DNA from: an uncultured Alphaproteobacteria bacterium
GTDB taxonomy: Bacteria; Pseudomonadota; Alphaproteobacteria; Bin95
Assembly: GCA_913060845.1 (NCBI GenBank)
Contig: CAJXVF010000013.1
Coordinates: forward strand, 1 to 13,445
DNA length: 13,445 bases
Direction: 5' to 3'
Shown here: positions 1 through 8,423 of the stretch, piece by piece
How positions within the stretch are numbered: position 1 is the stretch's first letter
How the letters are laid out: each line of letters opens with the position of its first letter
Made by a program: the position numbers and the translations under genes
The notes under the pieces: model-generated
Database searches by the model: none
What the model was told of the DNA's origin: nothing
Seen by the model: the letters and a program-made list of their open reading frames with translations, nothing else

Positions 1-42
1 CCTCTCTATTCGTCGGCAGCGTCAGATGTGTATAAGAGACAG
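1..42 (+). other. Illumina Nextera adapter with i5 index (non-genomic contamination)
   Basis: Bases 10-42 are identical to the Nextera Read 1 transposase adapter. Its last 19 bases (24-42, AGATGTGTATAAGAGACAG) are the Tn5 mosaic end. Bases 2-9 read CTCTCTAT, which is the i5 index sold as S502/N502, and base 1 is consistent with the last base of the P5 arm. Index, primer site and mosaic end in the right order leave little doubt that this is library adapter left on a contig end, not biology. True genomic sequence begins at 43. Peptides translated through it, such as a C-terminal LSLIHI or an N-terminal MYKRQ, are well-known artefacts. Confidence 0.98.
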
Positions 43-1047
43 GCCCGACATATCAGCCATACTGAGTTTGCCGTCCCGTGCCTTCTTCGCAAAGCCGCCA
101 ATGGATTTTTCAATCCCGGCGAGGCTGAGCGTTTCAGCATTGCGGATAATTGGCACAACGAGGCCATTTTCCGTGCCGACAGCAACGCCGACATCATAGT
201 AATTCTTGTAGACGACCTCATCGCCATCAATCTGTGCGTTGACGGCAGGTACGTCCCGAAGACCTTGAATAGCGGCCTTCACGAAGAAAGACATGAAGCC
301 GAGGCGCACATCATGACGCTTCTCGAAGTCGTCCTTGTATTCTTTGCGGGCGGCCAGGATCGCCGTCATATCCACCTCGTTGAAGGTGGTAAGCATGGCC
401 GCAGTGTTCTGGGCTTCTTTGAGACGCTCAGCGATGCGACGGCGCAGGCGGGACATTTTCACCCGCTCTTCAGAACGATCAGCCTCAGGCTCAGCAAGAG
501 CAAACACATCCTTGCCGCCGCTGGCGAGGAAGTCGAGCACGTCAGCCTTGGTCAGGCGACCGCCACGGCCAGAAGCAGGAATTGCATTGGGATCAAGACC
601 GTTCTCAGCCACAAGCTTCTTTACAGAAGGCGGCATAGGCGGTGCGCCGGCCGCAAGGGCTGCGGGAGACATAGATATAGCAGGCTGGGGTGCAGCTGCG
701 GGCGCAGCAGGCGCTGGTTTTGGCGCTGCAGCGGCTGGCGCAGGGACTTTGGCGGCTTCTGCTTTCGGGGCTTCGGCCTTTGGCGCTGCCTTGGCTGGCG
801 CTGGTGTGCCGCTTTCATCAATGCTGGCGAGCAATGCGCCAACTTCTACATTGTCGCCCTCAGCCACTTTGAGATCGCCCAGTACACCGCTTGCGGGTGC
901 TGGGACCTCTACTGTGACTTTATCCGTTTCAAGCTCGACGATTGGCTCATCCGCCTTAACGGCGTCGCCAGATTGCTTGATCCAACGGGCGATAGTCGCC
1001 TCTGTAACAGATTCGCCCAGTACGGGCACGACGATTTCGACAGCCAT
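43..1047 (-). CDS. sucB: Dihydrolipoyl succinyltransferase, E2 of 2-oxoglutarate dehydrogenase (3' end missing)
   Basis: E2 core of the cytoplasmic 2-oxoglutarate dehydrogenase complex: it carries the succinyl group on a lipoyl arm and passes it to CoA. The 335 genuine residues show a lipoyl domain at about 1-77 with the lipoylation lysine K43 in ETDKV, an Ala/Pro/Lys-rich swinging linker at about 78-135, a peripheral subunit-binding domain at about 137-175 (SVKKLVAENGLDPNAIPASG), and the start of the catalytic acyltransferase domain from about 195. The reading frame then runs into adapter sequence at base 42. The last part of the catalytic domain, including the active-site His/Asp motif (HRxxDG type), is therefore absent from the assembly; relative to a family length near 405-415, roughly 70-80 residues are missing. 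The ATG is preceded by a plausible site, GTAGGA, 8 bases away. It lies 47 bases downstream of sucA in the same unit. The truncation is technical, not a pseudogene. Confidence 0.97.
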
Positions 1048-1064
1048 AATTCATTCCTACCTAC

Positions 1065-1078
1065 GGGCGCGCACGCCC
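1065..1078 (-). other. GC hairpin between sucA and sucB
   Basis: On the minus strand GGGCG-TGCG-CGCCC forms a perfect 5-bp GC stem with a 4-base loop. It sits 17 bases before the sucB ATG and 16 bases after the sucA stop. It is not followed by a T run in the direction of transcription, so it is not a standard intrinsic terminator. It could stabilise or process the mRNA between E1 and E2 cistrons, or be incidental in GC-rich DNA. Confidence 0.4.
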
Positions 1079-1094
1079 AGAGTTCTTTTCAAAC

Positions 1095-3995
1095 CTAGAG
1101 CGTTAACGCGTCATCGACCAGTTTCGCCTGCTCTGCAATATGACGCTTCATAACGCCAGTCGCTGTAGAGGCCGCTTCCGCACGACCCACATAACGCGGG
1201 CGCGCGACCTTCAGCTTCGGCACTTCAGCCATCGCCGCTTCGAGCTTGCGGTCAATAAAGCGCCAGGCGCCCATATTTTCAGGCTCTTCCTGACACCAAA
1301 CGATCTCAGCATTCGGGTATTTCTTCAGCTCCGCACCGATAGATTTAATCGGGAACGGATAGAGCTGCTCAACCCGAAGAATCGCAACATCCTTGATCTC
1401 ACGCTCATCACGGGCGGCAGCCAGATCGTAGTAGACCTTACCAGCGCACAAGACGACGCGTTTGACCTTGGAGTTCGCAGCCAGCTTGCCTTCATCATGA
1501 ATGACACGATGGAAGGATGAGCCAGGACCGAATTCCTTGATATTTGAAACACATGCCTTATGCCGCAACAGCGATTTTGGCGTCATGACGATCAACGGCT
1601 TACGGAAGTTCCGGCAAACCTGACGGCGCAGCATATGGAAGTAGTTGGCCGGTGTTGTCGGCACGCAGACCTGCATGTTGTCCTCAGCGCACATCTGCAG
1701 ATAGCGTTCGAGCCGAGCCGAGGAATGCTCTGGCCCCTGCCCCTCATAGCCATGTGGCAGCAACATCGTAATGCCGGACATGCGCAGCCATTTCAGTTCA
1801 CCTGATGTGATGAATTGATCGATGATGACCTGAGCACCGTTGGCAAAATCACCAAACTGCGCTTCCCACATCACCAGCGCCTTCGGCTCTGCGGTGGTGT
1901 AGCCATATTCGAAGCCGAGCACCGACATTTCGGCGAGCGGACTATCCAGGATATCGACCTTCGCCTGATCTTCGCGGATATGTTGCAGCGGCGTAAACTT
2001 CTCGCCGGTGTCCTGGTCCGTCAGCGTCGCATGACGTTGGGAGAATGTGCCGCGACCACAATCCTGGCCAGAAAGCCGAACTGGCGTGCCTTCAATCGCG
2101 CAGCCGCCAAAGGCCAAAGCTTCAGCCGTCGCCCAATCAATCCCGGCCTTGCCCTGGATCGCTTCCCATTTCGCATCGAACTGGCGGGCTATCTTACGGT
2201 TCAGATTGAAGCCTCCGTCCACCGTCGTGATGCGCTTACCAATCTCCAGAAGCTCTTTCATGGTCAGCGCTGTATCGCCCCGGCGGTCATCGCCTTTGGC
2301 GATATCCATGCCGGTCCAGGCGCCTTCCAGCCAATCAGCCTTGTTCGGCTTATAGCTTTGGGCGGCTTTGAAATCTTCTTCCAGATGCGCCTTGAAGTTA
2401 TCGACCAACTTATCGGCTTGCGCTTCAGTGATCGTACCTTCCGCCACCAAACGGTCGGCATAGACCTTCCGGGTGGTTGGGTGCTTAGCGATGGCGGCAT
2501 ACATCTGTGGTTGGGTGAACGCGGGCTCATCGCCTTCGTTATGGCCCTGGCGCCGGTAGCAATACATGTCGATGACGATGTCTTGCTTGAAGTGATAGCG
2601 GAATTCAGTCGCCAGCCGCGCCACATGCACAACCGCTTCCGGGTCATCGCCATTCACGTGAAACACCGGTGCCTGAATGATTTTCGCCATTTCAGAACAA
2701 TACGGGCCAGAACGAGCATCAGTCGGCGACGTTGTGAAGCCAATCTGGTTATTAATGACGACGTGGATCGTGCCGCCCGTCTGGTAGCCCTTCAGCTCGG
2801 AAAGCTCGAAGGTTTCAGCAACAAGGCCCTGGCCAATAAATGCCGCATCGCCATGGAGCAGAATACCCATAACGCGGTTGCGTTCTTTATCCTTGCGTTG
2901 GCGCTGCTTCGCGCGGACACGCCCAATCACGACCGGATTAACGACTTCCAAGTGCGAAGGGTTTGGCGTCAGCGAAAGATGCACAGTCTTGCCGTCAAAC
3001 TCACGGTCCGATGAGGTGCCGAGATGGTACTTCACATCGCCAGAGCCCTGAACATCTTCCGGGTTAGCAGGCGTGCCCTGGAACTCAGAGAAGATGTTCC
3101 GGAACGGCTTATCGAACACGTTCGCAAGAAGGTTCAAGCGACCACGATGGGCCATGCCCATAACGAGTTCTTCGAGACCCAATTGGCTGCCGCGCTTGAT
3201 AATCTGTTCAAGCAGCGGAACCAATGCCTCGCCGCCTTCCAGACCAAAACGCTTAGCGCCGACGAAGCGCCGGTCGAGGAACTGTTCAAATGCTTCGGAG
3301 GCCGTAATCCGTTCCAGGATCGCGACCTTGCCGCGATCCGTGAAGTCCGTGTGATTGCGCGGTTCTTCAATGCGACGCTGGATCCAGGACTTCTGGTCCG
3401 GATCCTGAATATGCATGAACTCAACGCCGATTTTATCGCAATAGGTCGCCTGCACGGCGTCCATGATTGTGCGAAGGGTCGCCGATTCCATGCCCAATAC
3501 GTTGTCGATGAAAATATCACGGTCGAGATCAGCTTCATCAAAGCCGTAGGTCTTATAGTCGAGCTCAGGGTGGTACTCGATTTCGTGCAGACCAAGCGGG
3601 TCCAGCTCTGCATAGAGATGCCCACGAATTCGGTAAGCACGAATCAGCATCAACGCACGGATAGAATCCAAAGTGGCGGCGCGGACGGACGCGGCGTCAA
3701 CGCTGGGTGCTAAAGCACCGTTGGTTTTGGCTGCACCCTTGCCACTCGCTTTAACGTTTGCCCTAGCCTGCTTCGCCTCAATGCCCCAACCAGGACCATC
3801 GACTTCTTCCAGGATTGCATCTGCATCGCCCCGCAGATCAGCGAACAGCGTCGCCCAGCTGTCGTCCACACTGCCGGGATCGGCCAAATACTGATCGTAC
3901 AGTTCAGCAATATAGGCCCCGTTAGGCCCATACAGGTAACTGGTGCGATCAGCCGTCAGCCGATCGATGGTCATGCCGCTTACGTCGCTTGCCAT
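1095..3995 (-). CDS. sucA: 2-oxoglutarate dehydrogenase E1 component
   Basis: Thiamine-diphosphate-dependent E1 subunit: it decarboxylates 2-oxoglutarate and succinylates the lipoyl group of SucB. The 966 residues fit the family (E. coli about 933). Visible regions are the N-terminal E2-binding segment (SYLYGPNGAYIAELYDQYL, 19-37), a low-complexity linker at about 72-105, the active-site GMAHRGRLN (280-288), TPNPSHLE (343-350), the ThDP/Mg motif GDAAF (382-386) through NNQIGFTT (415-422), HNEGDEPAFTQP (485-496), and the transketolase-type pyrimidine-binding and C-terminal regions with HGYEGQGPEHSSAR (748-761). No domain is broken. The ATG at 3995 has no recognisable Shine-Dalgarno sequence; it is preceded by A7TTAG and a GC hairpin. 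An in-frame ATG at codon 8 is possible but has no better site. It follows sucD by 93 bases, the largest gap inside the TCA block. Confidence 0.98.
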   Translation of the reverse strand: MASDVSGMTIDRLTADRTSYLYGPNGAYIAELYDQYLADPGSVDDSWATLFADLRGDADAILEEVDGPGWGIEAKQARANVKASGKGAAKTNGALAPSVDAASVRAATLDSIRALMLIRAYRIRGHLYAELDPLGLHEIEYHPELDYKTYGFDEADLDRDIFIDNVLGMESATLRTIMDAVQATYCDKIGVEFMHIQDPDQKSWIQRRIEEPRNHTDFTDRGKVAILERITASEAFEQFLDRRFVGAKRFGLEGGEALVPLLEQIIKRGSQLGLEELVMGMAHRGRLNLLANVFDKPFRNIFSEFQGTPANPEDVQGSGDVKYHLGTSSDREFDGKTVHLSLTPNPSHLEVVNPVVIGRVRAKQRQRKDKERNRVMGILLHGDAAFIGQGLVAETFELSELKGYQTGGTIHVVINNQIGFTTSPTDARSGPYCSEMAKIIQAPVFHVNGDDPEAVVHVARLATEFRYHFKQDIVIDMYCYRRQGHNEGDEPAFTQPQMYAAIAKHPTTRKVYADRLVAEGTITEAQADKLVDNFKAHLEEDFKAAQSYKPNKADWLEGAWTGMDIAKGDDRRGDTALTMKELLEIGKRITTVDGGFNLNRKIARQFDAKWEAIQGKAGIDWATAEALAFGGCAIEGTPVRLSGQDCGRGTFSQRHATLTDQDTGEKFTPLQHIREDQAKVDILDSPLAEMSVLGFEYGYTTAEPKALVMWEAQFGDFANGAQVIIDQFITSGELKWLRMSGITMLLPHGYEGQGPEHSSARLERYLQMCAEDNMQVCVPTTPANYFHMLRRQVCRNFRKPLIVMTPKSLLRHKACVSNIKEFGPGSSFHRVIHDEGKLAANSKVKRVVLCAGKVYYDLAAARDEREIKDVAILRVEQLYPFPIKSIGAELKKYPNAEIVWCQEEPENMGAWRFIDRKLEAAMAEVPKLKVARPRYVGRAEAASTATGVMKRHIAEQAKLVDDALTL

Positions 3996-3999
3996 CTAA

Positions 4000-4036
4000 T
4001 TTTTTTGGGCGCAGCCGAATGAGGCCTTATGCGCCC
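4000..4036 (-). promoter_or_regulatory. Hairpin plus A-run in the sucA leader
   Basis: On the minus strand GGGCGCA (4036-4030) pairs exactly with TGCGCCC (4013-4007). Inside, GCC (4026-4024) can pair with GGC (4016-4014), leaving a 4-base bulge on one side and a 6-base loop. The stem is followed directly by seven A residues (4006-4000), then TTAG and the sucA ATG. No T run follows, so it is not an intrinsic terminator for the suc transcript. The position, just before a start codon with no Shine-Dalgarno sequence, suggests a translational or stability element. The function is inferred, not shown. Confidence 0.4.
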
Positions 4037-4088
4037 CCTCTTACCGTTGTGCCTGAAGTGTGTTGCATGGAGCCTTCAACTAATATGG

Positions 4089-4964
4089 TTAACGACCCAT
4101 TGCTTTCAACATAGTTTCGCCAAGGCCCGCTGGGCTTTCGCTCACCGTGATGCCGGACTGACGGAAAGCCTCAAATTTTGCTTCCGCCGTCCCTTTGCCG
4201 CCGGCGATGATGGCGCCCGCATGGCCCATCCGCTTACCTGGAGGAGCCGTGGCACCAGCGATAAAGCCGACCATGGGCTTGGAAGATTTGGATTGGCGAT
4301 AGAATTCCGCCGCTTCTTCTTCCGCAGATCCGCCGATTTCACCGATCATGATGATGCCTTGAGTTTCCTCGTCGGCGAGAAACAGTTCTAAGCAATCAAT
4401 GAAGTTGGTGCCGTTGACCGGATCGCCGCCGATGCCGATGCGGGTGGTCTGGCCGAGGCCAGCCGCCGTTGTCTGTGCAACCGCTTCGTAGGTCAGTGTA
4501 CCGGAACGAGAAACAACGCCGATAATCCCACGCTGGTGAATGTGGCCGGGCATAATGCCGATCTTGCATTCATCCGGCGTGATGACGCCCGGGCAGTTTG
4601 GCCCGATCAGGCGGCTCTTGGAGCCTTCAAGCGCCCGCTTCACCTTCACCATGTCCACGACCGGAATGCCTTCGGTGATGCAGATCACCAGCGGCACTTC
4701 GGCGTCAATGGCTTCCAGGATGGCATCCGCCGCGAAGGGTGGCGGCACGTAGATCACGCTGGCGTCGACGCCTTCAGTGTCTTGTGCTTCCTGAACGGTG
4801 TTGAACACGGGCAAACCCAAATGCGTTTGGCCACCTTTGCCGGGGGCAACGCCGCCGACCATGTTCGTGCCGTATTCAATGGCGGTGCCGGAGTGGAACG
4901 TGCCTTGGCTGCCAGTGAAACCCTGGCAAATAACCCGGGTCGCCTTGTTGACTAGGACCGCCAT
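4089..4964 (-). CDS. sucD: Succinyl-CoA synthetase alpha subunit
   Basis: Alpha subunit of the cytoplasmic succinate-CoA ligase, which makes ATP or GTP from succinyl-CoA, ADP/GDP and phosphate. The 291 residues match the family (E. coli 289). The N-terminal Rossmann CoA-binding domain carries [10 protein letters not shown] (15-24). The C-terminal ligase domain carries the phosphorylated histidine H248 in [12 protein letters not shown] (245-256), and GPNCPG (121-126) is also typical. Its ATG overlaps the sucC stop by one base (TAATG), and GGGAGG lies 7 bases upstream inside the end of sucC. Translational coupling would keep the two subunits near 1:1. Complete and unremarkable. Confidence 0.98.
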   Translation of the reverse strand: MAVLVNKATRVICQGFTGSQGTFHSGTAIEYGTNMVGGVAPGKGGQTHLGLPVFNTVQEAQDTEGVDASVIYVPPPFAADAILEAIDAEVPLVICITEGIPVVDMVKVKRALEGSKSRLIGPNCPGVITPDECKIGIMPGHIHQRGIIGVVSRSGTLTYEAVAQTTAAGLGQTTRIGIGGDPVNGTNFIDCLELFLADEETQGIIMIGEIGGSAEEEAAEFYRQSKSSKPMVGFIAGATAPPGKRMGHAGAIIAGGKGTAEAKFEAFRQSGITVSESPAGLGETMLKAMGR

Positions 4965-6133
4965 TAAGCTGCCTCCCGCATTGCTTTGACGACTTTCTCA
5001 GCCGCATCGCCGAGGTTATCAGCGGACACAATATCGATGCCCGAGTTCGCCATGATTTCCTTGCCCTGCTCCACATTCGTTCCTTCGAGGCGCACGACGA
5101 GCGGGACGCTTAGGCCAACTTCTTTGGCCGCCGCAACTACGCCTTCTGCGATAATATCGCAGCGCATGATGCCGCCGAAGATGTTGACCAGAATGGCTTT
5201 CACCGACGGATCGGAGAGAATGATCTTGAACGCCTTAATGACGCGCTCTTTATCCGCCCCGCCGCCTACATCCAAGAAGTTGGCAGGCTCAGCGCCGTTC
5301 AGCTTGATGATGTCCATCGTCGCCATAGCCAGGCCTGCGCCATTCACCATGCAGCCGATTTCGCCATCGAGCGCCACATAGTTCAGCTCAGCCTCTTCGG
5401 CTTCCCGCTCTACGGGGTTTTCTTCGGAGACGTCACGCAGCGCTTCGATATCTGGGTGGCGGAACAGCGCGTTGTCGTCAAAGTTCATCTTGGCGTCGAG
5501 CGCCATGACATCACCAGCGCCCGTTACGACCAGCGGATTGATTTCAATCATGCTGGCGTCAAGCTCGTTGAACGCTTGATAGAGACTCTGCAGCAGCTTG
5601 ACGGCGGAACCGACCTGCTTGCCTTCCATGCCCAGCGCAAACGCAATACGGCGCGCTTGGAACCCGGACATGCCCACAAGGGGGTCCAGAACGATGGTGT
5701 GGATTTTCTCAGGCGTGGCCTCAGCCACTTCCTCAATATCCATGCCGCCTTCCGTGGACGCCATGACAGTGACACGGCCAACGCCGCGATCTACCAGCAT
5801 GGAGAGATACAGTTCACGAGCGATATCGCAGCCATCTTCGACATAAAGCCGGCCGACTTCTTTGCCTTCAGGCCCGGTCTGATGCGTGATCAGCGTCATG
5901 CCGAGCATACGCTCCGCTTCCACTTTCACTTCCGCCACAGACTTAACGACCTTAACGCCGCCGCCTTTGCCGCGACCGCCAGCATGGATCTGCGCCTTTA
6001 CGACATAAACCGGACCGCCAAGGTCTTCCGCGCCTTTAACGGCTTCGTCGACCGTAAAGGCCGGATGGCCCTTTGGTACAGACACGCCGTATTTGGCAAG
6101 CAGGCCTTTAGCCTGATGCTCGTGCACGTTCAT
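4964..6133 (-). CDS. sucC: Succinyl-CoA synthetase beta subunit
   Basis: Nucleotide-binding beta subunit of succinate-CoA ligase, partner of SucD. The 389 residues are near the 388 of E. coli SucC. It begins [17 protein letters not shown], typical of the family. It has an N-terminal ATP-grasp domain with the glycine-rich [11 protein letters not shown] (52-62), and a C-terminal CoA-ligase domain with [15 protein letters not shown] and [11 protein letters not shown] near the end. The ATG is preceded by AAGGGGG, about 4 bases away. It lies 40 bases downstream of mdh. Whether the enzyme prefers ADP or GDP cannot be decided by eye. Confidence 0.98.
   Translation of the reverse strand: MNVHEHQAKGLLAKYGVSVPKGHPAFTVDEAVKGAEDLGGPVYVVKAQIHAGGRGKGGGVKVVKSVAEVKVEAERMLGMTLITHQTGPEGKEVGRLYVEDGCDIARELYLSMLVDRGVGRVTVMASTEGGMDIEEVAEATPEKIHTIVLDPLVGMSGFQARRIAFALGMEGKQVGSAVKLLQSLYQAFNELDASMIEINPLVVTGAGDVMALDAKMNFDDNALFRHPDIEALRDVSEENPVEREAEEAELNYVALDGEIGCMVNGAGLAMATMDIIKLNGAEPANFLDVGGGADKERVIKAFKIILSDPSVKAILVNIFGGIMRCDIIAEGVVAAAKEVGLSVPLVVRLEGTNVEQGKEIMANSGIDIVSADNLGDAAEKVVKAMREAA
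4972..4977 (-). promoter_or_regulatory. sucD ribosome binding site inside sucC
   Basis: GGGAGG on the minus strand, 7 bases before the sucD ATG and within the last codons of sucC. It is one of the strongest Shine-Dalgarno matches in the window. It fixes the sucD start and supports coupled translation at the TAATG junction. Confidence 0.75.
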
Positions 6134-6173
6134 ATCGCCCCCTTATGTGGGTTGATTGAAATAGATGTCAGGC

Positions 6174-7199
<1,026 letters not shown>

Positions 7200-7228
7200 T
7201 TACTACTCTCATTCCTAACGAGTCGCAA
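7200..7228 (-). promoter_or_regulatory. Candidate promoter of mdh-sucCDAB with palindrome in the spacer
   Basis: In the zapE-mdh gap the minus strand reads TTGCGA (7228-7223), a 17-base spacer, then TAGTAA (7205-7200). The -35 fits a sigma-70 element fairly well and the -10 is poor. The spacer contains an imperfect inverted repeat, CTCGTT-AGG-AATGAG (7222-7208), with 5 of 6 arm positions paired. A transcript starting a few bases on would have a leader of about 60 bases before mdh. The gap size and the change of gene function are the main support; the exact boxes are a guess. Confidence 0.3.
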
Positions 7229-7246
7229 GGAAAACGCCGATTTCCT
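7228..7246 (-). other. Short inverted repeat just downstream of zapE
   Basis: AGGAAA and TTTCCT form a perfect 6-bp stem around a 7-base loop, starting 19 bases after the zapE stop. The stem is AT-rich and is followed on the minus strand by TTGCGA, not a T run, so it would be a poor terminator. It abuts the candidate -35 of mdh. It may simply be chance. Confidence 0.2.
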
Positions 7247-7264
7247 AGATTATTTTGCGATTAA

Positions 7265-8422
7265 TCAGATCACGCCATGCACGTGCGGAATGCGCATGTA
7301 GTCTTCTGCCTGCATTTCTATTAGCCGCGAAGCGCAGCGGCGGAATTCGAAATCGCCTACACCTTTGACATAGAGGTCGTCTGGCTTGGCTTCTGCTGAG
7401 CAGATCACGTTCACTTTGTGCTCGTAACAGGCATCAATGCACGTCACGAGGCGGCGGGCCTCATTCCGGTCATCAGGCTTCATCACCGGGATGCCAGAAA
7501 TGATAAGCGTGTGAAAAACCTCAGTCATCGCGAGGTAGTCTGCCGGGCCATAGGGACGCTTGCAAAGCTCCTCGAACGTGAACCAAGCGACGCCACGGGC
7601 GGCTTTGGGTGCTTCGATCTTCCGGCCACGAACTGTGATCTCGAACGGTTCCGGTGCTGCGTCATCTGTTAAATCCGCGAAAGCTTTGGCGAGCGCAGCT
7701 TCTGCCTCTGGCCCAGGCGGCACATGATAAACGGACTGGCCTTTTAGGCGGTCCAGACGGTAATCGGCACCACCGTCCAGTTCCATCACTTCAACATGTT
7801 CAGCGAAGATATCCAGGAATGGCAAGAAACGGTCCCGCTGCAATCCATCCTTATAGAGCTCTGTTGGGGCCGCGTTTGATGTTGCGACGACGACAACGCC
7901 TTGATCAAAAAGACCTTCAAACAGGCGCCCGAGGGTCATTGCATCCGCAATATTGTCCACCTGAAACTCATCAAAAGCGAGCAGCCAGGCCGTATCAGCG
8001 ACTTCCTTGGCAATTGCGGGAATCGGATCCCCATCTTTGCCAGATTGCCGCCGGGCATGGGCCAGCTTCTGCACGTCCTGCATGAATGCGTGGAAATGAA
8101 CGCGGCGCTTGCGGGCGACATCGGCATGATCGAATACAAGATCCATCAACATCGATTTGCCGCGCCCCACGGGGCCGAACACATACAGGCCCTTTGGTGT
8201 TGCTTGGACGTCGCCAGAACCACCGTTCAAGCCAAGGCGGGCCAGAAACCCACTGGACTTTTTCTGCTTCGGTTGCGGCTTATACCCTTTAAGGCGGTCG
8301 GTTAGCGCCTCCAGCCGTTCCGCTGCTTTTAGCTGCATTGGATCCGGGCGCATTTCACCGCTAGCGACCATGGCCTTCAACGCAGCGACAGGGCCGTCCG
8401 GATGGATATGGTTGTTCGACAC
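7265..8422 (-). CDS. zapE: ZapE/AFG1-family ATPase
   Basis: P-loop ATPase of the AFG1 family. In E. coli ZapE associates with the Z ring and matters for division under low oxygen; the mitochondrial homologue (LACE1/AFG1) acts in quality control of respiratory subunits. The 385 residues fit (E. coli about 375). Seen: Walker A GPVGRGKS (83-90), Walker B LLAFDEF (147-153, D151/E152), a sensor-like VVATSN (178-183), and RDRFLP (196-201) with a candidate arginine finger. No signal peptide or membrane segment. The start is GTG, one base after the CoA-transferase stop (TGA C GTG), with GGGATC upstream. The next gene is mdh, a neighbour pair often seen in Alphaproteobacteria. Confidence 0.95.
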   Translation of the reverse strand: MSNNHIHPDGPVAALKAMVASGEMRPDPMQLKAAERLEALTDRLKGYKPQPKQKKSSGFLARLGLNGGSGDVQATPKGLYVFGPVGRGKSMLMDLVFDHADVARKRRVHFHAFMQDVQKLAHARRQSGKDGDPIPAIAKEVADTAWLLAFDEFQVDNIADAMTLGRLFEGLFDQGVVVVATSNAAPTELYKDGLQRDRFLPFLDIFAEHVEVMELDGGADYRLDRLKGQSVYHVPPGPEAEAALAKAFADLTDDAAPEPFEITVRGRKIEAPKAARGVAWFTFEELCKRPYGPADYLAMTEVFHTLIISGIPVMKPDDRNEARRLVTCIDACYEHKVNVICSAEAKPDDLYVKGVGDFEFRRCASRLIEMQAEDYMRIPHVHGVI

Positions 8423-8423
8423 G

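Noticed and set aside
24..42. Tn5 mosaic end as a sign of a natural transposon
   Set aside because: It is the inner end of a complete Nextera adapter with index and primer site. No transposase or second end is present.
621..872. Repetitive GC-rich tract in sucB as a possible repeat element
   Set aside because: It encodes the Ala/Pro/Lys-rich interdomain linker usual in E2 proteins. The repetition comes from amino-acid bias.
28..1098. Long plus-strand open frame (356 codons) opposite sucB
   Set aside because: Its start lies in the adapter (MYKRQ artefact) and the opposite strand encodes an unmistakable SucB. The Arg/Cys/Trp-rich composition is typical of antisense shadow.
1815..3014. Plus-strand open frame of 399 codons opposite sucA
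   Set aside because: It is fully antisense to conserved SucA, with no recognisable domain and composition typical of a shadow of GC-rich coding DNA.
3024..3713. Plus-strand open frame of 229 codons opposite the 5' part of sucA
   Set aside because: It lies antisense to conserved SucA motifs, with no family resemblance and no independent evidence of expression.
7228..7246. Intrinsic terminator after zapE
   Set aside because: The 6-bp stem is AT-rich and lacks a following T run on the minus strand.
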